This document shows positions 11,351-22,255 of a stretch of 64,000 nt of DNA, in pieces; position 1 is the first letter of the stretch; every line of letters starts with the position of its first letter. The DNA is from Gentiana macrophylla (taxonomy: Eukaryota; Streptophyta; Magnoliopsida; Gentianales; Gentianaceae), in NCBI GenBank assembly GCA_026214975.1, contig CM047806.1, forward strand, positions 55,631,947-55,695,946, in the 5' to 3' direction. Position numbers and translations under genes: made by a program. The notes below the pieces were generated by a model. It was not told the DNA's origin and did not search any database. It saw only the letters and a program-made list of their open reading frames with translations.

Positions 11351-12078
11351 ATGGATTCCTCAAACTTCTTGTCAAAAGTACATTTTTTTAATGTTAATAA
11401 TTTTGATGAATATAAAATAAGAATGCTATCTCATCTTGCTTGCAACTCATGAAGAGATGATGGATGTAATTAATGATGGACCAATCACAATCACTCTTTG
11501 GTAGGCACGTGAAGCGAGATCAAGGAAATGAAATTGACAAACCTAAAAAGGATTGGACCAAGGATGACGGGAGAAGAGCAAATCTGGACTTTGTTGCAAA
11601 AGACATGATCTTGAAGACCACTAGATAGCAACATGTTCATGAGAATCAAAGGCGCAAAAGCGACAAAGGAGATGTGGGACAAGCTATCATTGATAAATGA
11701 AGGATCTGAAAGCGATTAAAGAAAACAAATTATCTGTTGCAAAAGCAGAAATTTGAGAACTTTAAAATGAAGAATTGGTGAATCCATTGATCAAATGGAC
11801 AGCAGATTCTCAAGCATCATCGATGAATTACAGCGACTTGGACACATATATCCCGAAAGAAGTATGCTTGAAGATCTTGAGAGGACTACGAAAGATGGAA
11901 GATCATAACATCGATAATAAGAGGAACAACAAATCTTGCAAGCAGCGACACTCGACCTTTGATGTCCCGATTAAAAGCTCATGAATTCGAATTGAACGGT
12001 GAAGATGGTGCTCCGGCAGAGACACACAAAATCACTGCATTAGCTGCACCCCAGCAAAGTAACTTTGCCTAATGCATC
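11351..12078 (+). pseudogene. Copia B gag, N-terminal part
   Basis: The ATG at 11,351 starts a frame with NNFDEYKIRMLSHLA, typical of Copia gag. Broken frames continue with EEMMDVINDGP-type sequence, GAKATKEMWDKLSL and IDQMDSRFSSIIDELQRLG. Stops and shifts are frequent. It is cut by Gypsy C at 12,079 and resumes at 19,645 with DKETHELKEQ. Confidence 0.75.
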
Positions 12079-13888
12079 TGATGACGTGGTCAATCAGGTT
12101 ATAATATACTTGACCACCATAAACCAATACTAGCAAGAGGACTAGGCCCATCGTAGTATAGCTATAGTGAATCAAGGTCGATCCCACAGGGAACCAATTG
12201 TGGATCATCTTATATACAAACAATTAATCAAACATGTCAAGGACATAGAGGCGGTCTACGACCAACATAAGACAAGAAAGGTAAAGACACGACTCGACAC
12301 AACATAATTAACCTCCCCAATTATAGTCTTTATCGTTTGGACCTAGATAATTTATATAATAAAGCCGAACTTATTAAGCGTCAATCCGTTTGTATCTATC
12401 TTAGATTGGCTCACGAGAGTCATCCTCTTTAACTTGACTTAGCACGGTAGAGTCACTAAATCATTGTGATATTGTTCGTGACTTAGCCTTTTGGTGCCTC
12501 CATCTCATATAACTCACACGCTTACGACTCTAAGGATGCCGATATTAACCGTACACCTCGTCTAGGCAACATTCCTATGGTTAGGCGTACTTCTAACGAT
12601 TACTCAAGCTCTCGTCCAACTAGCAATTACCAAGTTATAGTCTCATGCTAATCTCGACGTATGTATAATCGGTGCTAGCAATCCCCAAATATAAACCTAC
12701 CTGATAGCATTGAGCGTCAGAAGATCAATTCATAAGCCTACTAAGAGTTTTATATTGGTATTTCCTTTTTACACATTTAATTAAACTAAGCGATAACGTA
12801 GCCATAGCCATACCTCTTTGAGATAATAAATTCTATTAAGTTAACCTAACCATAAAGGCGTGGCTATTTAACGGATGAAAGCGAGGGCTCGATCGGCCGA
12901 ATAGGTGGGCTCGATCGACCGAGTGAACTCGTTCGGTCACCCGAATCAATTTCGTCCCAAGATTACATCCCTGAACGTATCTCTCAGCGTTTCATCATAC
13001 ACAACGGATTAAACAATAATTCGCACAGTATTCATATAAACTAACATAGATACGCATTAAGTAAACAATACAGATTCATGAATAGAAACTAAGTCTATGA
13101 CGTAGGTTATGGGATCTCCATAGACAAGGTGTCGCCACATCCCTAACGTCATAGCCTAGATCTACATCATCTAGCTATGATTAACTAATTCAAACGATAA
13201 AGCATAATTGGGAGGGATTAATTACTTAAAGAAAAGCAGAAAAATAAAGGCTTACATATTGCAGCCCTTAAATTGCTGGAAACACCCTCACTAAACTACA
13301 TTGAGTCAAGATATGAATAGAGTGATTTTATTGAATGATATTCTCAGGTATATGTTGGTGTGTAAGGTGTGTATTACAATTCTCGTAGCTGCTTGCTTAT
13401 ATAGAGGTTTTTGCCGACTTAGGGTGGTTCTAGAAGATAAGCACGATATAAGCCGGAAACCGACCGAAGGCGACACTCGGTCAACGAGAGCGACACTCGG
13501 TCGACCGAAGCACTAGGCTCGGTCGACCGAACCTACTTTTGCACACGTTAATCGTTTTTCTCGTCTATCTTGCTCCCCACTGCACGCTTGCGTGTTGATC
13601 TGATTAATCTTTCATTTAATGCTCCGATTTCCTTCCTTCCTTATCTTGAGATTTCACGATTGCGCGATATTTATCTTCCCGATTTATCACGATCTACAAA
13701 ATCAGCATTTATCGCACAATAAATCGGTCATTTAATAATAAAAACAGCTAAATACCAAATATCATATTAATAATCACTTAACATTAAATAATAAATATAA
13801 ACATGTGATTTAATATGAAATATACATTATTAATCTCGATTTAAGGTCAACGTTGATGACTTTTACGGGTATAATTTGACCGTCATCA
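12079..13888 (-). repeat. Gypsy C 3' LTR (left copy)
   Basis: 1,810 bases, near-identical to 17,837-19,639 apart from small changes concentrated at CAG/CTG. A minus-strand TATA box is at 13,395-13,404. Palindromic words related to TCGGTCGACCGA occur at 12,889-12,922, 13,497-13,508 and 13,519-13,530. Confidence 0.9.
13395..13404 (-). promoter_or_regulatory. TATA box of Gypsy C LTR
   Basis: CTATATAAGC on the minus strand, repeated in the other LTR at 19,151-19,160. Copies of the TCGGTCGACCGA palindrome lie about 60-130 bases upstream. Confidence 0.55.
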
Positions 13889-13905
13889 ACTACCCCCCAC
13901 TTAGA
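13889..13905 (-). other. Gypsy C polypurine tract
   Basis: Read on the minus strand this is TCTAAGTGGGGGGTAGT, immediately before the 3' LTR start. This is the expected position for plus-strand priming. Confidence 0.65.
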
Positions 13906-16900
13906 CTTTGATCGTCCCGAACAAAGCATCAATAAGTCATTTCCCAGACAACATTTCCCATGGTCGAGTCATACTTACATAAAAGCCCAAGTCACCTCAT
14001 ACTAGTCATGCTCATAAGATATCCATTATTCACTTACTCACTTATGACTCAAGTGATGTGTGCATGTGCATTTAGTTTTATATATTAAGTAGCAAGATTA
14101 GAGTTTATGCCAACTTTGTAATCTCAACCTACCAACCTCGGCATTCATACTTCTCAAGCCTTTAAATTTTGAAGCACTAGAGCAATAAGCAAGGCGTATC
14201 TATAGGGTTTTGGACTTGGAGACCAGTACTACTCAAAGCCTCTTAAAGAGTTGAATATTCTTTTCATATCTTCATATTTTCAAATACTATCAATCTCAAG
14301 GAAGAAAACTTTTTAGAGTATCCCCATATCTTAGATCATGTATAGCATCGAATATTACCACAAGCGGGGGGCTACTTTGGTAATGTTACTACAAGCCAGT
14401 GTTTTAACGCATTGCTAAAACAGTGCGTCTCAAGCTTATTACTCTGCTTTAATGGCTAAAAGATAAGAATGCATCGTGAGATAGATATTGATACTAAGTT
14501 CACATAACCAATCATCATGCAATGTACACATAATTTCTTGATTATTATGATTTCCATGGTATACTCGATTCACATATTGAGTAATTGAATAATAAATAAC
14601 TACTACTTAAAAGCGGGCATGAATATCCTTAAATTTACTTAACATAAGTATAAAATGATCACGTACTCATGAAACTTGGTTCCTTTCCTATCAATTCTTG
14701 GCTAGGAACTCACAATTCTAAGGGTACGAGATAAATAATATGGTATTTATTCAAATTTTCAAATTTTCAAATTTTCTACCGTTTCATTCAAATTTTAATC
14801 ATAACAACATAGCTAAGTCTCCTACCCCCCACTTAAACATGGCATTGTCCCCAATGACAAATAAAAATGAAAATTTAAGAAAAAGACTTAGCTCTGGAAA
14901 GCGGCTCTCAAGTAAAGGAACAATATCGAGAGTAAATGTCGTACGTTGTGTGGAGAAGCAAATGAAAACACATATAAGCGAGACAAACTCCACGAAACCG
15001 TTAATAACACCATGTCTTTGAAAGTTATAGAATAATGTAAGCGATGTCAGGTATAAATACCTAAAAGCAGTTTAAGCCACTTTATTTTATACAACCAATG
15101 ACAAGAAAACCAAAAAAAAAATACTAAATAGAAAGAAAAATAAACAAGCAACTAAAGATGGTAGTCTTCAATCTAAAAGCCCAGGTGGATAAGACAAAGA
15201 TCAAAAGCATAACCCGTGTGGGAAAACACGAGGTGGTTTGGCGCACTATGTATGTATTCATTCCAGTATAAAAAGAAACTTGGTAAGGTATAACAGATGC
15301 AATGCGACCTATTGGCTAAAGATAAAATCAAATACTTAGCGTAGAAACTTCTACAACTTGCATTGGATATCAACAACTTAGGAGATGTAGCTACTCATCG
15401 AAATTACTAATAACCCAATGTATCACGTAAAAGTCATAACCGTCATCAACAAGGTCGGATCGGTGTGATAGTTGAGAACAAAACTTAGCATCTAGAAATG
15501 CCGAATAGAGCGGAAAAAAATGTGAAATTTAAAACTTCCGGTAGAAAGATAAGTTGTACTTTGATCAGACCAAAAACCTTTAAAATCTAGCTAGGTTGAG
15601 CTACACTTCCCAACTAGGATCATGAAAATCAAAATGATAAAAAATAATCATTAAAGCTTAGCAATATTTCAAATTCCGCAACACAAAGGTATTTTGTAAA
15701 CAAAATGGAGGTTGAGAGTATGATGGGTTTAGAAAAAGATACACATAAGGATGGGAAGAAAAGATAAAGGGTGGGTAAGAAATTGTGTTTATGGGTGGGT
15801 TGAAAGTGGTTAAGGCATTGATATTGGGTGGGAGAGTGAAACGGATGGAAAGAAACGGATGGAAAGAAAGAGAGGCGATGAAAGAATGGTTAGAAATGTG
15901 AACTGTTGGGGTAGATTGGTGAGAGGATCGAAAAGTTTGAAGGTGAAAAAGTGTAAAGGGAAAGATAAGGATAATTGCAGAATGAATTGCACATCACTTT
16001 GGATTTTCACTTGGATCACCTTTCTAAAAGGTTTTAGAAGTTGACCAAAATTGTTCTTGTTCGTACCAATCATTCTCTGTTACATTTTCAATAATCTCAA
16101 GCTCTCTTAATGCTTCCATCTTAAGATTGATTGCTAAATTTCCTTTTCTTTAGCAATTTCTTGACTCTCTCTGAACTCTATTTCATGTGGCCTATATTGA
16201 GTAAAAATTTTTTGCACATCCTTAGCCCAATGGCCATGAACACGGCAAAATAAAAAACCTCAACATATTTCACGTTACTCTTATTGGACTCAAAGAAAGA
16301 AAAAAACCTAAAATCCTAAAAGAAATCCTAAGGGTTTTAAAGAAGTAGTTACGAGTTTAAAGTCCTCATTTCGACTTTCAAAAGTATCCTTATCGTTATC
16401 ATTCTTGGATCGCTTGGACTTTGACCACTTAGCGCCTTTATAAGAGGTGGGCTTGTTGCTTTTTGCGGATTAATACCCTTCCGCTTGGTTGTGAGACCTA
16501 GGAAGCGACATTTATCCATACCATTTATCCAAAGCTCTTACCTCGGCTCGTTTTAGGAATTAGTGAATTTGGTTAAAATTACGGTTTTGGCCTTGACAAT
16601 AAGAAACAATGAATCAAAGTACTCGAATAAGGTCGGTTATGTGAGGCAAGCCTCGCCGTCTTATTCGTTGGAACATATGTGACGATTTAGGCCAATCCGT
16701 CAAGATTAAGCCCGTTTAGCCGAAGGCTTATCGGCTATGCTAAGTCTTGTTGAGCTAACATAACGTATATCACCGTGGAGGAGTTGATTGAGCGAAGCTT
16801 CGGTTGAACTCGCCCGACCAAGGTTAGACCATTTCGAACCCATATACTAAGAGTCTCCGATTTCTAAATTGTCACCCAAAGCGTAATCTCGTTTACATTT

Positions 16901-17808
16901 AAGGTGGGTTCACCGAGAAGCCATCACCACAAAACTCAGCGAAAGATGGGGTTCTCTCAAAACTCAACGTCTTCTTTAGATTGTGAATGCTTAAACTACA
17001 CAATTTGTTGCTCCAGCATGGCGATGAAGCAATCTCATGCATAGGACAATGAGATTTTAACGAACTACGAGGAACTCTTTATTCACTTTGCTTCCTTTCA
17101 ACGACTACATGTTTCCTTACACCTACTAGATGAGGCAGATATGAGGCAAAACCTTGACAATAATAAAATTATTCTTACAAACCAACTCCGGGCTAAGATT
17201 CATACTAAGGTTTATGTATAGGCTAACTTATGCTCAAAAAACCAAAAGGTAGTAAAACATAAGCAAAAAAAAAGGTAGTACCTTGCCTTTAACATTGTAC
17301 CACGAAGAATTTAAGCTTTTAAGATTTTTTGAGCCATCTTTGTGCTTTAATGGTATTGCTTCCATCGCTTTTCCCATCTTAGATTAAGTAGCTCCACATG
17401 TTTCTTTGGGTTATTTTCTCGGCGCCATAAAAAAATTATTGACTTGGATTATTGCTTCTCTGGTTTCTACAAGCGGAAGAAAAACAAAAGCAGACCGTGG
17501 GCGATTTTAACATGGTTTCCCATCTTTGCTATCGGATCTACGGATTAAACATCTGAGGATAAGCAGACCACGCGAAATTCGGACTCGAAAAACACAAATC
17601 GAAACCGTGTAAGCGAACAAAACAAAAATAAATTCTCGATCGACCGAATGAGGTCTCTCGATCGACCGAATAAATAAATTTTTTTAAATTTAATAATCTG
17701 GAATTTTCCAGACGAAGCGAGACAACGAGAGGACTCAAAGCGTAAAAGCGACTACAAAAGCAGAAAACTCAACATGAATAAAAAATTATTTATATATAAA
17801 ATTGACCG
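13906..17808 (-). mobile_element. Internal region of Gypsy C without intact genes
   Basis: No RT, integrase or protease motif is visible on either strand. On the minus strand near 16,250-16,205 a short frame, FCRVHGHWAKD, resembles a degraded gag zinc-knuckle segment and is followed by charged sequence. Two further copies of the LTR palindrome (TCGATCGACCGA type) occur at 17,635-17,669, shortly downstream of the PBS in element polarity. The region looks like untranslated carrier sequence. Confidence 0.6.
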
Positions 17809-17830
17809 TTGGTTCCCGGCAGCGGCGCCA
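17809..17830 (-). other. Gypsy C primer-binding site
   Basis: On the minus strand TGGCGCCGCTGCCGGGAA lies six bases from the LTR. This is the TGGCGCCGTTGCCGGGGA-type PBS of Athila/Tat Gypsy elements, with one T-to-C change. Confidence 0.8.
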
Positions 17831-17836
17831 AAAACT

Positions 17837-19639
17837 TGATGGCGTGGTCAATCGGGTTATAATATACTTGACCACCATAAACCAATACTAGCAAGAGGAC
17901 TAGGCCCATCGTTAGTATAGCTATAGTGAATCAAGGTCGATCCACGAGGGAACCAATTGTGGATCATCTTATATACAAACAATTAATCAAACATGTCAAG
18001 GACATAGAGCGGTCTACGACCAACATAAGACAAGAAAGGTAAAGACACGACTCGACACAGCGTAATTAACCTCCCGAATTATAGTCTTTATCGTTTGGAC
18101 CTAGATAATTTATATAATAAAGCCGAACTTATTAGCTGTCAATCCGTTTGTATCTATCTTAGATTGGCTCGGAGTCATCCTCTTTAACTTGACTTAGCAC
18201 CGGTAGGTCACTAAATCAACTGTGATATTGTTCGTGACTTAGCCTTTTGGTGCCTCCATCTCATATAACTCACACGCTTACGACTCTAGGATGCCGATAT
18301 TAACCGTACACCTCGTCTGAGCAACATTCCTATGGTTGGCGTACTTCTAACGATTACTCAAGCTCTCGTCCAACTAGCAATTACCAAGTTATAGTCTCAT
18401 GCTAATCTCGACGTATGTATAATCGGTGCTAGCAATCCCCAAATATAAACCTACCTGAATAGCATTTGAGCGTCCGAAGATCAATTCATAAGCCTACAAG
18501 AGTTTTATATTGGTATTTCCTTTTTACACATTTAATTAAACTAAGCGATAACGTAGCCATAGCCATACCCTCTTGAGATAATAAATTCTATTAAGTTAAC
18601 CTAACCATAAAGGCGTGGCTATTTAACGGATGAAAGCGAGGCTCGATCGACCCGAATAGGTGGGCTCGATCGACCGAGTGAACTCGTTCGGTCACCCAAA
18701 TCAATTTAGTCCCAGTTACATCCACTGAGCGTATCTCTCTCGCGTTTCATCATACACAGCGGATTAAGCGATAATTATACGATATTCATATAAACTAACA
18801 TAGATACGCATTAAGTAAACAATGCAGATTCATGAATAGAAACTAAGTCTATGGCGTGAGTTATGGGATCCCCATAGACAAGGTGTCGCCACATCCACTA
18901 ATGTCATAGCCTAGATCTACATCATCTAGCTATGATTAACTAATTCAAGCGATAAAGCATAATTGGGAGGGATTAATTACTTAAAAGAAAAGCAGAAAAT
19001 AAAGGCTTACATATTGCGACCCTTAAATTCTTTGAAACACCTCAACTAAACTACATTGAGTCAAGATATGAATAGAGTGATTTTATTGAATGATATTCTC
19101 GGTATATGTTGGTGTGTAAGGTGTGTATTACAATTCTAAATGGCTTGCTTGCTTATATAGAGTTTTGCCGACTTAGGGTGGTTAGAAGATAAGCCACGAT
19201 ATAAGCGGAAACCGACCCGAAAGTGACACTCGGTCAACGGAAAGTGACACTCGGTCGACCGAAGCACTAGGCTCGGTCGACCGAACCTACTTTTGCACCG
19301 TTAATCGTTTTCTCGTCTATCTTGCTCCCCACTTGCGCTTGCGTGTTGATCGATTAATCTTTCATTTAATGCTCCGATTTCCTTCCTTCTTATTATCTTG
19401 AGATTTCCGCGATTGCGCGATATTTATCTTCCCGATTTATCACGATCTACAAAATCGGCATTTATCGCTGTAAATCGGTCCTTTAATAATAAAAGCGACT
19501 AAATACCAAATATCATATTAATAATCACTTAACATTAAATAATAAATATAAACATGTGATTTAATATGAAATATACATTATTAATATCGATTTAAGGTCA
19601 GCGTTGATGACTTTTACGGGTATAATTTGACCGTCATCG
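17837..19639 (-). repeat. Gypsy C 5' LTR (right copy)
   Basis: Pairs with 12,079-13,888. The last base is G where the left copy has A. TATA box is at 19,151-19,160 (minus). Palindromic words occur at 18,648-18,690 and 19,240-19,285. Confidence 0.9.
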
Positions 19640-19644
19640 ACATC

Positions 19645-20400
19645 GACAAAGAGACACATGAACTAAAAGAGCAGGTAGCTTTATTAGTTAAGCGCTTTGA
19701 CAAGTTTAGCGAAAGAAGCCCTTCAAAGAAATTCATCATCAAACAAGAGGTCAAGCTCAAACAAAGATATGAAGAAGAAAGATGATGAATCTGGATGCTT
19801 CAAATGCAACAAGAAAGGTCAACTTCAAGGTGATTGTCTGAAGAAAATGACAAAGATGATGAAAAGAAGAAATACAAAGCATCGAAAGAGAAAAAGCAAG
19901 AAGGCACTCAAGGCGAGAATCCAGCGTGAAAAGAATGAAGAATCATCGATAATGATTGGATGATAGTGATGAAGAAGACAACTCGAGAAAATGAAAAAGC
20001 ATGTCATGCCTCATGACCAAAGAATTGGATGAAGATAAAGTGATAGCTCAGACAACTTGAGAAACAAGCCTATGTTTAATGTCTAAAGAATCGGATGGCG
20101 AGAGGTAACATCTAGTTCTGTTCCTCATCAAATGCATCCACATCTAACAACGCACAATCTTACAGTCTCCCGTTAGATCTGACGGACCTAGTCAAAATCT
20201 CATGACTAAATTTGATGAAATTGAAAAGAATCATGAAATTCTAGAAAAGGAATGCAAGGATCTAAGAAAGAGAATAAGAGATTAAAGAAAGAAGCTGGAT
20301 AAAGCAAAATGAATTAACTAGTAAGGAGACCTACTTAAATGATCAACAAAAGCGGATGATCATACATCATTTATTAACGAATCGATTAAGAAAATCTCTC
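19645..20400 (+). pseudogene. Copia B gag, C-terminal part with zinc knuckle
   Basis: Resumes the gag cut by Gypsy C. It includes a Ser/Lys-rich segment and a CCHC-like knuckle CFKCNKKGQLQGDC (19,796-19,837), in which the expected His is Gln. A lysine-rich stretch and broken frames follow. Non-functional. Confidence 0.7.
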
Positions 20401-22255
20401 ACCGATAAAGGTAACCAACTTGCACCACTAAAAGCACCGACTTACAAACCCTCAAAAGGTTTGGATCGGATCTGGTCTTAGCTACAGCGATCGAGGATGA
20501 AAGTAGGAATAATGGTCAACACAATTCTAAATTCGGGACCATTAATGGATCAAAATTTAGAAAGGGACGGACCATAGTTCCAACGAGATCATCTGTTCGG
20601 TGAAGTCAAAACCTAGTGTAGTGAAGCAATGAGACTAAATCCTCATTCCAGTCAATCAAGAACAACAACCATCCCGAAAGGTAAAGGCAGGACTTTACCA
20701 CTTGAGAGGATGATTGGAATGTTGCACCTCCAAAATACAAGAGAAACCATTCCATAAAATGCATCATGTGTTTAAGAAAAACCAATCACATTCTAGATAC
20801 ATGAAGCAATAAAGGTTTCTACTGCATATTGGAAAGTGAAGAAGGATGTAAATGCACCAAAGGTGGAGAAAAGTATCGAGAATACCTTGATAAAAATATT
20901 AGAAGCTATTACGCCATGCCTTATACATATGAAGTTGATGACTTCAATTATCCAAAAGAAGAACTTTTGGATACACACTTGGTATGGGAGGCATGATTGC
21001 TAGCAGTATGGACCCAAGCAGGTGTTGGGTACACAAACTTAGTGTCTGTTTTTGTAGGATGTACAGTACATAGGCGGTGGATGTTCGGACACATGACGAG
21101 AAACAAGAAGTGGCTCACTTGACTTCAAAGCTTTTGATGGACCCAAAGTCACATTTGGAGGCAAAGAAAAACCTAGCAAGATTAAGGGGAAGACAAAGTA
21201 TACAAACTCAAGAAGGCCTCTGTGGCCTCAAGCAGGCACTAGAGCACAGTATGAAACACTATCACAATTTACGATCAAGAATGGATTCAACAAGGGAACT
21301 ATTGACAAGACTCTATTCAAACTAGAGGAAGGAGCAAGCACATTGCTAGTACAAATCTATGTTGATGATATAATCTTTGGATCGAGAGGATGAAAAGCTT
21401 TGTGAGAAATTTGCAAACTGATGAAGAGCAAATTTGAGATGAGCATGATGGGAGAATTAAACTATTTACTTGGCCTTCAAGTAAAGCAAATGAAGGATGG
21501 CATTTTCATTAGTCAAGCCAAGTACACAAGAGATTTGATACACAAGTATGGGTTGGATACAAGTGGCACAATGAGACACACCAATGTGTGCGAGTCATAC
21601 TTGGAAAAGATGAAGCGAGGAAAGGATGTTGATCGAGAAAATGTATAGAGGAATAATTGGATCCTTATTATACTTAGCGCAGCGGACTGATATAGCATTT
21701 GCGGTAGGAGTGTGTGCAAGATTTCAAGCTCAACCAAAAGAATCACATCTTACAGCGACTAAAAGGATAATCAAATACTTGAAAAACACTATAAATGTTG
21801 GAATTTGGTATCCAAAAGATGGAGGATTTAAATTGATATCATATTCGGACTCGACTATCTTTGGATGCAAAATAGATAGAAAAAGCACCTCTGGAACATG
21901 TCAAATGCTAGGAACGGACTAGTCTCTTGGTTGATAAAAAGCAAAACTCCATATCTACATCAACAGTGAAGCGAGAATATATATAGCGGCGGTAGGTATT
22001 GTGCACAAATACTGGATAAGACAACGACTAAGGGACTATGGGTGGAAGAAAACAATTCCAATCATGTGTGACAACACAAGTGCAATATCTATTCTTGAAA
22101 ATCGATGTGCATTCAAGAACAAAGCACATTGATGTAAGACATCATTTCATCGAGAGACCATGTTGAAAAGGGGATGTCATCCTAAAACACATACCACTTT
22201 GAAGATCAATTGGTGACATCTTCACTAAACCACTCGAGTTATGAAAGATTTAGTA
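20401..22255 (+). pseudogene. Copia B pol remnant (internal deletion; RT and RNase H)
   Basis: Up to about 21,140 only scrambled traces remain, and the integrase core is not recognisable. RT resumes late, around GLCGLKQALE (21,220), followed by VDDIIFGS split by a frameshift at 21,383-21,386. Then come KSKFEMSMMGELNYLLGLQ (21,424-21,480) and YTRDLIHKYGLDTSG. RNase H follows, with KSTSGTCQMLG (21,880-21,912), MCDNTSAISILE and DIFTKPL (22,214-22,234). Parallel RT text in A (SEFEMSMMGG) shows close relationship. Confidence 0.75.

Larger units (their letters stand above)
12079..19639 (-). mobile_element. Gypsy element C, large non-autonomous (LARD-like)
   Basis: Two 1.8 kb LTRs (12,079-13,888 and 17,837-19,639) flank about 3.9 kb without recognisable pol. 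Polarity is minus: the PBS complement lies just left of the right LTR, and the G-rich polypurine tract reads on the minus strand next to the left LTR. LTR ends are TGATGACG and CGTCATCA. The target duplication is GCATC on the left (12,074-12,078) and ACATC on the right (19,640-19,644). The right end reads CATCGACATC, where an undamaged CATCAGCATC would give a perfect GCATC. It split Copia B gag. The PBS type places it in the Athila/Tat branch (inference). Confidence 0.85.

Noticed and set aside
12889..13530. CRISPR-like or satellite array from the repeated TCGGTCGACCGA words
   Set aside because: Spacing is irregular, copies are few and they occur inside LTRs; a plant nuclear window is not expected to hold CRISPR arrays.
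14740..16073. Small ORFs on both strands inside Gypsy C
   Set aside because: None shows a retrotransposon or host domain, and they overlap each other.
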